64,000 bases of DNA from positions 496,001-560,000 of the forward strand of contig CAWAJR010000006.1 of the NCBI GenBank assembly GCA_963782465.1, in the 5' to 3' direction. Below the pieces are notes generated by a model. It was given only the letters and a program-made list of their open reading frames with translations. It did not search any database and was not told where the DNA came from. A program made the position numbers and the translations under genes. Positions 8,684-16,476 of this stretch are shown here, piece by piece. How positions within the stretch are numbered: position 1 is the first letter of the stretch; each line of letters starts with the position of its first letter. This stretch comes from JAODBJ01 sp963782465. GTDB taxonomy: Bacteria > Actinomycetota > Acidimicrobiia > IMCC26256 > PALSA-610.

Positions 8684-9753
8684 CTTGCTGCCTCGGCGCC
8701 GAGGTCGTCGAGGATGACCTGGGCGATGTGGTCCCACGAGAACTCGCGGCGTACGACCTCACCGCGCGCCCGCGCCCGATCCCGCGCGGCCGGGTAGTCG
8801 GCGAGGGTCTGCTCGAGCGCGGCCAGGAGTGCGTCGACGTCGCCGGGCGGCACCACCTTCCCGCCGGGACCGAGGATCCATTCCTGGTTCCCCACGGTCG
8901 ATCCGATCCCCGGCACGCCCGCCATGAGCCCTTCGGCGAGCGCGATGCCGAAGGCTTCCATGTGTGTGGGGACGACGACGAGGTGCGCCCGGCGGTACAG
9001 CTCGAACATCGCCGAGTGCGGCACCCGGCCGAGCACGCGTACGCCCGCCGGCCAGGGCGGCGGTGGCGCGACACCGACGACCGTGAGCTCGGTCTCGGGG
9101 TGAGCAGCGTGCAGCTTCGCGAACGCGTCGAACAGCTCCGGCCCACCCTTCAGCTCCCACTGCGTTCCGACGAACAGGAGGCGCCGGCACTGTGGGGCCG
9201 GTGGCGCCATGGGCCCGATGGGGACGTTGGGGCCGGCCGCGACGACGCGCACCCGCTCCGCGGCAACGGCGTACCGTGCGGTCAGGACCTTCGCGGTCGA
9301 CGGGCCCATCGTGTAGATCCGCGCCGCGCGCTGCAGGCACGCCGTCTCGCGCACCAACCACGCGTCGGTGAAGCGAGACCGGAACCGGCCCCCTACCGCG
9401 GCACCTTCGCGACCGACACGATCGGTGTAGACCACGTAGGGCGCCGCGAGGTCGGTAAAGGCCGGCAACGACTGCACGAGCACCGTGACCGGCGCGGGCG
9501 CCCGGTTGACGAGGTTGTACCAGCGCTCCATCGCTCGCGACCACGCGCCCGTTTTCGGCCACGCGGCGACCTCGATCCGGGCCTGGCGGCATTCGCGCAT
9601 CGCCGCGGCCCGCGCGAACGCGAGCCGAGGATCGCGTGCCGCGCGTTGGAGGTCGAAATCGGAAACGGCAACGCGACGCGACAACGCGTCCCGAAGCGAG
9701 AGCGCGCTGCCGGAGAACGCGCCGAGGCGCACGAGGTCGGCACGCTCGATCAC
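8680..9753 (-). CDS. Family 4 glycosyltransferase (GT-B)
   Basis: The 357-residue protein carries a GT4 C-terminal half. LLFVGTQWELKGGPELFDAF begins the nucleotide-sugar domain, and THMEAFGIALAEGLMAGVP is the EX7E-type donor-binding motif. The N-terminal half, the acceptor side, is divergent. GTG 9753 overlaps the TGA at 9752-9750 of the upstream GT2 gene as GTGA, so the three glycosyltransferases from 11208 to 7793 are coupled. The frame stays open far upstream only because it coincides with the N-terminal frame of the interrupted neighbour. That extension is not part of this gene. Confidence 0.82.
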   Translation of the reverse strand: MIERADLVRLGAFSGSALSLRDALSRRVAVSDFDLQRAARDPRLAFARAAAMRECRQARIEVAAWPKTGAWSRAMERWYNLVNRAPAPVTVLVQSLPAFTDLAAPYVVYTDRVGREGAAVGGRFRSRFTDAWLVRETACLQRAARIYTMGPSTAKVLTARYAVAAERVRVVAAGPNVPIGPMAPPAPQCRRLLFVGTQWELKGGPELFDAFAKLHAAHPETELTVVGVAPPPPWPAGVRVLGRVPHSAMFELYRRAHLVVVPTHMEAFGIALAEGLMAGVPGIGSTVGNQEWILGPGGKVVPPGDVDALLAALEQTLADYPAARDRARARGEVVRREFSWDHIAQVILDDLGAEAAR

Positions 9754-11208
9754 CGCGACGCGACCTCGTGGAGCGCGAACTGCACGCGGGAGGCGACCCG
9801 ACCGAACCGGCGGCCGCTCACGAGCGGGACATGAGGCTCGCCGATGAGACCCGTATCGCGGTAGGCGCGCACGAGGGCATCGTCGGCGGCACCGAGCCGT
9901 CGCGCATCCCGGGTCGGGGGCGCAGCGGCAGGAATGTCGCCGGCGACGTTGACGCGGTAACCGGCGAGATGACCTCGCCACGCCAGTTCGTGCCCTCGGT
10001 GCTCCGCGTACCGATCGTCGAAACCGCCGATCGCGTCGAGCACGCTCGTACGCGCCGCGAAGCAGTACGGGTCGAGCGGGATCACTCCGTCGAGGACGGG
10101 AGCGGCGGTGTCGAGCAGTGTCGGCGCGGTCGCGAAGTCGGCGTTGCGCAGGCCCGCGACGAGGTGCGCCGCGAACCGCGACCGCTCGTCGGCGCCGAGC
10201 GCCGGCCGGTCGACCACGACGGTCGCAGCTTCGGGCAGCACATTGCCGGGCGAGTATGCCGCCGGAAGCGGCGGCGGCGTCGCGAGTGCCCCGGCCGGCG
10301 ATCGCGACGCGTCGCCGGGTGTCGCCGCGCGACCGTCGGGCGGCCAACACCGCCGGGCGACCGGTGGCACCGACGCGGCCACCACCCGCATCACGACCCG
10401 GGGGCGCAACGGCGTCGCCCGCCACGCCCGGCCGAAGGCCCGCCGCAGCGTCACGGGTGTCGCCGCGGCGAGCCGCGGCGACACCGATCGCCGTGTACCG
10501 CACCTGGAGGCTCTCGCCGTGCGAACCGAGCAGCGCCGCGTGATGTTCGATCTCGTAACGAGCGCTGGCTTCCTTCATCGTCCCGTACTTCGCGGGCCGA
10601 TCGCTCCACTCGCGCCGCAGCACGAGCGCCGGCGAGATCCCAACAGCGAAGTTGCTCGCACGCCAGGCCTCCACGAGCCGGATCGCGAGCTCCGTGTTCT
10701 CGCCGAAATGCAGTCCCTCGACGTAGCCGCCGACTTCGTCGAACAGCGAACGTTCGACCGCGAACGTACCCGGCAGGAACGTGCCTTGCGTGTGCCCGAA
10801 ATCCTCGAAGCCCCGGGCGAAATGCAGTTGCTGCACGCGGCCGTCGCGGCCGATGTCGATGTGGCCGGCCCGGCTGCATCGGGTCCCGCGGTCGCTGAGC
10901 GCAGCGACGTGCGTCGAGAGCCAGCCCGGGAACGGGAGGTCGTCGCTGTCGAGGAACGTCAGGAACGGCGCGGTCGCCTCGGCCGCACCGCGATTACGGG
11001 CCGCCGAAACGCCCCGGTTGTCCTGCCGCACGAGCCGGACGCGCGGATCGGTGTACGCATTCGCGACGGCGGCGGTGCCGTCGGTCGAACCGTCGTCGAC
11101 GACGATCAACTCGAAGTCGGTGAACGTTTGCTGCAGCACGGCGTCAATGGCTCGGGCCAGCACGTGCGCACGTTGGTACGCGGGAACGACGACCGCAACG
11201 ACGGGCAC
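9750..11208 (-). CDS. Bimodular family 2 glycosyltransferase, frame broken by one base
   Basis: From GTG 11208 a canonical GT2 domain is read: VPVVAVVVPAYQ, VVDDGSTDGT, LDSDDLPFPGW and a GENTELAIRLVEAW block. The family's usual tail follows, in which a GDTRDA stretch should join RRAFGRAWRATPL. That junction changes frame near 10436-10447, needing one base fewer. The second frame (to 9750) continues into another GT2-like C-terminal half (IPLDPYCFAARTSVLDAIGGFDDRY). The complete product would therefore have a normal GT2 unit plus a partial second one, about 485 residues. Overlap of its stop with the next GTG supports the second frame as the genuine C terminus. A second internal ATG at 10484 is a less likely separate start. 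Confidence 0.65.
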
Positions 11209-11218
11209 GGAACGACCG

Positions 11219-12166
11219 TCAGCGGCGGTGCATCCGGCGCGATACGGCGCTCTTGCCGTCGCGCAGCGAGCGGCGGTACCGCCAGCGGGCCACCCGGCCC
11301 GCGCCTTCGACCCGCGCCCGCAGCGAAATCGGCTCGGACGTCTCGTACCCGAACGCGTCGAGTTGGCGACCGGCGATCGCTTCGAACAGCGCAACATCGG
11401 CGGGACGCATCTCGTCTTGCCAGCGGCGGGTTCGGGTCGGGGCGACGACCAGGTTCGAGTGCTCTTCCGGGTGCGGGAGTTCGGCGACGAGGGCGGCGGC
11501 GTGCTCGTGGTAGCGGATCATCGCCGGGTCGTATTCGAGGTCGAGGAAGCGGCATACGTCACGCACCACGACCTCCGGGTCGTCGACGAGGTCTTCGTAC
11601 CGCAACTCGCGGTAGCGATCCGCACCGAGGCGGATCCCGTCGCGACGGCCCTTCGCGACCACACCCCGCCATACGAGCGCTTCTTTGTGCACGAGATCGC
11701 TGCTCCACGACGCGGCGACGCGCGACAACGCAACGTTGCGACCGTCGCGCACGATGTGGACGAACCGTGCTTCCGGGAACGCAGCCGCCAGTCGAGGCAT
11801 CGACCTTACGAACACAGGCGTCTTGTCGCCGTAGCGCTCCTTGCCCTGCGCCGCGGCGTACGTCGCGTAGACGGCCCGGATCGCTTCGGGGACCGAACGA
11901 GGCGGCGAAGTGCGCAGCCGCTCGCGCACCGCGTCGATGTCGACCCGCCAGTTGGCGAACGAACCGTCGGCCGCGAGATCGCTCAGGAAGGCCTCGATCG
12001 CGAAGGGTTGCTGTTCGTAGCGTCGCCGGTACTGGAGGAACGTGAGCGGGAAGTACGACTCGTCGGGGACGCAGAAGTGCGGGTGCGCGTTGAAGATCGC
12101 CCGCACCAGCGTGGTGCCCGACCGGCCGCAGCCGACGAAGAACGCGAAGGGAGCGCGCTCGCTCAC
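11219..12166 (-). CDS. Sulfotransferase family protein (Sulfotransfer_3 type)
   Basis: The protein of 315 residues starts VSERAPFAFFVGCGRSGTTLVRAIFNAHP, so the PAPS loop lies right at the N terminus. GDKTPVFV, VHIVRDGRNVALS (3'-phosphate contact) and LRYEDLVDDP follow. It resembles the gene at 6730-7773. GTG 12166 overlaps the TGA of the ABC ATPase gene as GTGA, so it is coupled to the exporter. This is the only sulfotransferase in the window inside the exporter operon, which strengthens the link between sulfation and the exported glycan. The tail is basic. Confidence 0.87.
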   Translation of the reverse strand: MSERAPFAFFVGCGRSGTTLVRAIFNAHPHFCVPDESYFPLTFLQYRRRYEQQPFAIEAFLSDLAADGSFANWRVDIDAVRERLRTSPPRSVPEAIRAVYATYAAAQGKERYGDKTPVFVRSMPRLAAAFPEARFVHIVRDGRNVALSRVAASWSSDLVHKEALVWRGVVAKGRRDGIRLGADRYRELRYEDLVDDPEVVVRDVCRFLDLEYDPAMIRYHEHAAALVAELPHPEEHSNLVVAPTRTRRWQDEMRPADVALFEAIAGRQLDAFGYETSEPISLRARVEGAGRVARWRYRRSLRDGKSAVSRRMHRR

Positions 12167-13353
12167 TCGAGGTCCCACGTCGCAGGGGTGTAGAGAGGCG
12201 CGAGCCGCACGACCCCCTTCGGCGCGGGATCGAGATCGGGCCCCACGACTTCGAAACTCGAAACCGGGCTCCACGGGAGCACGTCTTTGCGCCGTCCCCT
12301 GATCGACGCCCACACATAGAACTTGCCGCCCGGCAACGGGAGCGCGGGCACCGTGCAGCGGATCGAGCGCTGCTCGCCGATCCGCATCTCGTGGCGGACC
12401 GAGAAAATCGGCGTCGACGCGCCTTCGCTCACACCGACGAACACGGTCGCGTCCATCGACGACATGGTGTCGATGTTCATGCGCACGCAGAACGGTTCGG
12501 ACGTGCGGGCCGGCCCGCCGTCGGGCCCGCAGACGACGACATCGCTGATCTTGACATCACCTTCGGTCTTCAGGTCGAGCTTGTCGCGCTCCTCGATCGC
12601 GGCGCGGTAGTCGGAGAGCACTTCGCGCACCGGCCCGTCGGCCCGCATCACGCCGTAGTCGAGCCATACGGCCCGGGAACAGGTCGCTTCGACGGTCGCG
12701 AGGTCGTGCGACACGTAGACGAGCGTCGTACCACCCGACAGCACGACGTTCATCTGGTCGAGGCACTTGCGCTGGAAGGCCGCGTCGCCGACGGAGAGCA
12801 CCTCGTCGACGAGCAGGATGTCGGGTTCGAGGAACGCGGCGATCGCGAAGCCGATGCGCATCTTCATACCGCTCGAATAGAACTTCACCAGCCGGTCGAC
12901 GGCATGCTCGACCCCCGCGAAGGCGATGATGTCGTCGAAGCGGCGCGAAACGTCGCGCCGGGACAGCCCCAGGAGCGACCCGTAGATGTAGACGTTCTCC
13001 CGGCCGGTCAGCTGCGGGTGGATCCCGGCGGCGACCTCGATCAGGGCACCGACGCGGCCCTCGACCTCCATCAGGCCCGAGTGCGGGTACATCACCCTCG
13101 AGAGGATCTTGAGCATCGTGCTCTTGCCCGAGCCGTTGGCGCCGATGAGCGCGATCGACTCGCCGGGGTCGACGGCGAAGTCGATGTCGCGCAGCGCCCA
13201 GGTCCAGCGCCCGCCGCCGGATCGCAGGCCCTGCTGCTTCGCCTTGCGGTAGTGCATCGCGGTGCGGATCCGCTTGGCCTTCCGGTCGGCGTGGAACCGC
13301 TTCCAGATGTGGTTGGCGCGCATCGCGCCGGTCGGGACCGCGCTACGCGACAT
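12163..13353 (-). CDS. Polysaccharide ABC exporter ATPase, Wzt/TagH-like
   Basis: The 396-residue protein has Walker A GANGSGKST (71-79), the ABC signature YSSGMKMR (about 159-166), Walker B ILLVDEVLSVGD (about 179-190) and a switch His in VSHDL. The FYSSGM signature and the extra C-terminal beta-rich domain (about 265-396) are typical of Wzt/RfbE ATPases, where that domain recognises the undecaprenyl-linked glycan. It powers export of the finished polysaccharide with the permease encoded just upstream, whose 3' end it overlaps by 11 bases. The Wzt-type C domain suggests a substrate-specific end modification, perhaps sulfate. Confidence 0.92.
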   Translation of the reverse strand: MSRSAVPTGAMRANHIWKRFHADRKAKRIRTAMHYRKAKQQGLRSGGGRWTWALRDIDFAVDPGESIALIGANGSGKSTMLKILSRVMYPHSGLMEVEGRVGALIEVAAGIHPQLTGRENVYIYGSLLGLSRRDVSRRFDDIIAFAGVEHAVDRLVKFYSSGMKMRIGFAIAAFLEPDILLVDEVLSVGDAAFQRKCLDQMNVVLSGGTTLVYVSHDLATVEATCSRAVWLDYGVMRADGPVREVLSDYRAAIEERDKLDLKTEGDVKISDVVVCGPDGGPARTSEPFCVRMNIDTMSSMDATVFVGVSEGASTPIFSVRHEMRIGEQRSIRCTVPALPLPGGKFYVWASIRGRRKDVLPWSPVSSFEVVGPDLDPAPKGVVRLAPLYTPATWDLE

Positions 13354-14266
13354 CGGCGATACCCGGCTCGATCTTCTTGAACAAGATGTACCCGCCGAAG
13401 AAGTAGAGGCACGTCGAGATCAGCCCGAGCCCGACGAGGTTCCATTGTGGCGCCAAACCGTCGAGCACACAGCGGCGGATGCCGTCGATGATCGGCACCA
13501 TCGGGTTGAACAACGACATCGGTGCCCAGTAGCTCTTGGGGAACTTGTCGAGCGTGTAGCCGACCGGCGTGAGGAAGAGCCCGAACTGGGTGAAGAGCGG
13601 CTCGATGCGCCGCAGGTCACGTAAGTAGACGACGAGCACCGACAGCGTGATCGACGCGCCGATCGACAAGACGATGAGCATCGCGACGAGCGGGATCGCG
13701 TAGTAGCTCGTCGACTTGGGCGTGAACCCGTAGTACACGAAGAACACGAGGAGCATGGCCGTCTGGATGAGCGTCGTGATCCCCGTCGCGACCACCGACG
13801 AGATCGGGAACACCTCGCGCGGGCAGTGGACCTTGTTCAGCAGGGTCATGTTGCCGATGAGGGCGCCGACCCCCGCGTCGCAATTGTTCGAGAAGAACCC
13901 CCACGGCAACAACGCGAGGTAGCTGAACAGCGGGTAGGGCACACCACCGGTCTGGACGTGGAAACCCTTCTTGAAGACGATCGTCATGACGATCATCGAG
14001 ATGAACGGCTGGATGACGGCCCAGCCCAGGCCCAGCTTCTCCTGCTTGTAGCTGGAGATGAAGCTGCGCATCGTCAGCGACCAGATGAGCTCGCCCGTCT
14101 GGGTCAGCTCGCGCAGCGACCGCCACAACGAGAAGCGGTGCTTGTACCTCAGGTTGCGGGGCGGCGTCGCGGGGACGATCAGTGGGTCGTAGCGGTGCAT
14201 CGGGAGCGACCGGCCCAGGTTGTTGACTGCCTGTTCGGGCTTCGGTGCTCCGAACTCCTCGATCAC
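13343..14266 (-). CDS. Polysaccharide ABC exporter permease, Wzm/TagG-like
   Basis: The 307-residue ABC-2 type permease has a basic cytoplasmic N terminus and about six hydrophobic helices: ISMIVMTIVF, PWGFFSNNCDAGV, TLIQTAMLLVFFVYY, VAMLIVLSIGASITL, a PVGYTLD segment and LISTCLYFFGGY. The LTMRSFISSYKQEKLGLGWAVIQP lead-in is characteristic of TagG/Wzm proteins. It forms the membrane channel for the ATPase that follows. It is the first gene of the minus-strand operon. Its ATG is 63 bases from the divergent GT4 gene, so a bidirectional promoter probably sits in 14267-14329. Confidence 0.92.
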   Translation of the reverse strand: MIEEFGAPKPEQAVNNLGRSLPMHRYDPLIVPATPPRNLRYKHRFSLWRSLRELTQTGELIWSLTMRSFISSYKQEKLGLGWAVIQPFISMIVMTIVFKKGFHVQTGGVPYPLFSYLALLPWGFFSNNCDAGVGALIGNMTLLNKVHCPREVFPISSVVATGITTLIQTAMLLVFFVYYGFTPKSTSYYAIPLVAMLIVLSIGASITLSVLVVYLRDLRRIEPLFTQFGLFLTPVGYTLDKFPKSYWAPMSLFNPMVPIIDGIRRCVLDGLAPQWNLVGLGLISTCLYFFGGYILFKKIEPGIADVA

Positions 14267-14329
14267 TGCCTGCCCTCCGCATACGGTGGAAGCACCACCG
14301 AGTGCCGCCAGTCCACCACGTCGAGCGTG

Positions 14330-15418
14330 ATGAGGCCAGAAATCCTACAAGTCATCGCATCGACCGATCGTCGGGGCGCCGAGGTCTTCGCCACCGACCT
14401 CGGCCGGGCGCTCACCGGCCGCGGGCGCACCGTGCAGACGGTCGCGGTCGCCCGGGGTCGCAACCCGAACCCGCTCCCCGTGGCCCCCCTCGGCACCGGT
14501 GCCGTGAGCGCGGCCCGCTCGCTCCGGCGGCTGCGACGGCCCGACCAGGTCCTCGTCGCGCACGGGTCCACGGCTGTCCCGACCTGCGCGCTCGCCTCGA
14601 TCGGCAAACCCGGCTTCGTCTACCGCAACATCGGCGACCCCGGCTATTGGGCGTCGAGCCGGGCGCGACGGTGGCGGCTCGCCGCGTACCTGCACTCGGC
14701 GCGGCGGGTCGTGGTGCTCTGGCCCGGCGCGGCCGACACGCTCGTGCGGCTCCATCACGTCGAAGTGTCGCGCATCCGCCCGATCCCGAACGGCGTCCCG
14801 GCCGACCGTTTCCCGATGGTCGATGCCCGCGCTCGCGCGGTGGCGCGCTCCCGGCTCGGGCTCCCCACCGACCGGCCGATCGTCGGGTACGTCGGCGCCC
14901 TGAGCGCGGAGAAAGACCCCGCCGCGGCCGTGCGCGCCATCGGCCGCAACCCCGATCTCGTGCTCGTCGTGAGCGGCGACGGTCCGCAGCGAGCCGAGCT
15001 CGAACAGCTCGCGGCCACCGTCGCGCCGGGCCGCGCCCACTTCCTCGGCGTCACCGACGATCCGCAGCAGGTGCTCGCCGCCGCCGACGTGCTGTGCATC
15101 CCGAGCCGTACCGAAGGGATGCCGGCTGTCGCGATCGAAGCCGCGTTCACCGGGATCCCCGTCGTGGCGACCGATGTGGGGGCGCTGCGTGAAGTCGTCA
15201 TCGACGGCGAGACGGGCCGGATCGTTCCTCGTTCCGGTGCCGGCCCCGACGCCGCGCTCGACGCCGCGCTCGACCCGGCACTGCGCGACGCGCTCGCGCG
15301 GGGCGCGGCGATGGGCGAACGCGGGCGGGCACACTGCCTCGCCCGTTTCGAGATCGGGATCGTCGCCGAGGCGTGGGAGACGCTGCTCGACGAAGTGGCC
15401 GCCGAGTCACCCTGCTAG
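14330..15418 (+). CDS. Family 4 glycosyltransferase
   Basis: The 362-residue GT-B protein has the N-terminal glycine-rich acceptor side (VIASTDRRGAEVFATDL). At about residues 180-190 comes the IVGYVGALSAEKDP start of the donor domain, and the SRTEGMPAVAIEAAFTGIPVVATD EX7E-type motif lies near residue 260. GT4 enzymes transfer sugars with retention to lipid-linked or protein acceptors. ATG 14330 is used. A GTG at 14327 adjoins it and no strong ribosome binding site is seen. Its stop overlaps the stop of the convergent sulfotransferase gene by four bases. Confidence 0.85.
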   Translation: MRPEILQVIASTDRRGAEVFATDLGRALTGRGRTVQTVAVARGRNPNPLPVAPLGTGAVSAARSLRRLRRPDQVLVAHGSTAVPTCALASIGKPGFVYRNIGDPGYWASSRARRWRLAAYLHSARRVVVLWPGAADTLVRLHHVEVSRIRPIPNGVPADRFPMVDARARAVARSRLGLPTDRPIVGYVGALSAEKDPAAAVRAIGRNPDLVLVVSGDGPQRAELEQLAATVAPGRAHFLGVTDDPQQVLAAADVLCIPSRTEGMPAVAIEAAFTGIPVVATDVGALREVVIDGETGRIVPRSGAGPDAALDAALDPALRDALARGAAMGERGRAHCLARFEIGIVAEAWETLLDEVAAESPC

Positions 15419-16383
15419 CGCAAGCCGATCCGTTCGAGGAGGCGCAACATCGAACGCCTCGCCTTCCGGACTCGCACCCGCCGCCGGATATGGCCGGGAT
15501 CGAGCCGCCATCGTGCCCGCGCTTCGATCAACGCGATCGTGCCCGGCGCGAGCGGCGGTAGCGGCGGCGGCGTGAACACCGGCGTCGCGCCGCGCACCGT
15601 TTGCGTGGCGTCGTAGAGCGCTTGCTGCTCGGGCCTGAGTGCGCCCGCGAGGGCGGCCGGCGCGTGCCGGTGGTGCCGCTGCCCGCGCTCGAGCGACGCG
15701 ACCGCGGCATCGACGCTCCCACCGGGAGCGAGCCCGACCTCGAACTGCACGAGTGCATCGCGCAGGCGAGCGACCTCTTCGGCCGGGTGCGCGAGCAGGT
15801 CGTCGTAGTGGACGGCAACGGCCGGGAGGCCCGCCGCGTTGCGCAACGCGCCGCGCGTGTAGATCTCCCACAGTGCCACCCCGTGATCCTGGTCGAAGCG
15901 GTCGCGTTTGGTGAGCGACGCCGCGACCTCGAGCGGGTTCCGGAACGCGAGGACGATCACCGGGCGCCGCGGCAACAGGGGCATCCAGAACGGCAGCGTG
16001 AGACACAGCCGCGGGTCTTTCCAGGCCCAGGCACTGGTCGGTGTTTCCCCGGTGCCGCCGTCGAACGCGGCACGCAGCGCGCTCGATGCGTCGCCGGTCA
16101 GCTCGGCGACGCGGGCGGCGCCGAGCCACTCGTCGTCGAGGGGTGGGATGGCCCAGCGCCGGCCCGCCCTCCGCAGCAGGCGCTCGTTCACGTCCTGGAG
16201 CGGTTCGTTCTCCCATTCGACCTGCAGTTGGTCGCGCGCGCCCAGTGGCACCCCGAGCAGGTCGACGACCCGGGTGACGGCCGACGTCCCGCTGCGGTGC
16301 ATCCCGAGGACGATGACCGGCTGTTGCTGAAGCACGCGTCGCTCCGCCACGTACCCTTTCGAAGAGCCCGATTGGGCAGGCAT
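15415..16383 (-). CDS. Sulfotransferase family protein (MHRSGTSAV type)
   Basis: The 322-residue protein has about 20 extra residues, then PVIVLGMHRSGTSAVTRVVDL, the PAPS loop. AWKDPRLCLTLPFWMP and LAFRNPLEVAASL follow. It matches the gene at 3920-4861 in every block, marking a second paralogous pair within the locus. ATG 16383 follows a GGGAGAGG site. A proline-rich stretch (TPPPLPPLAPG) and a very basic C-terminal helix end the protein. It is divergent from the BY-kinase gene and convergent with the GT4 gene. It should be cytoplasmic and use PAPS. Confidence 0.85.
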   Translation of the reverse strand: MPAQSGSSKGYVAERRVLQQQPVIVLGMHRSGTSAVTRVVDLLGVPLGARDQLQVEWENEPLQDVNERLLRRAGRRWAIPPLDDEWLGAARVAELTGDASSALRAAFDGGTGETPTSAWAWKDPRLCLTLPFWMPLLPRRPVIVLAFRNPLEVAASLTKRDRFDQDHGVALWEIYTRGALRNAAGLPAVAVHYDDLLAHPAEEVARLRDALVQFEVGLAPGGSVDAAVASLERGQRHHRHAPAALAGALRPEQQALYDATQTVRGATPVFTPPPLPPLAPGTIALIEARARWRLDPGHIRRRVRVRKARRSMLRLLERIGLR

Positions 16384-16436
16384 CTTCTCATGCCTCTCCC
16401 ATGTCGAGAACGGTGTAGTGGCCCGACCACCGTCGG

Positions 16437-16442
16437 TATACT
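16437..16442 (+). promoter_or_regulatory. Candidate -10 element for the BY-kinase/PqqD operon
   Basis: TATACT lies about 35 bases before the ATG of the BY-kinase gene, in the 93-base gap between divergent genes. It is a good match to a housekeeping -10. No convincing -35 hexamer is visible 16-18 bases upstream, so the assignment rests on the -10 and on position alone. Confidence 0.35.
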
Positions 16443-16476
16443 TCCGGTGGGCACTGCCAGGCGGGGGTTGTGGCAA

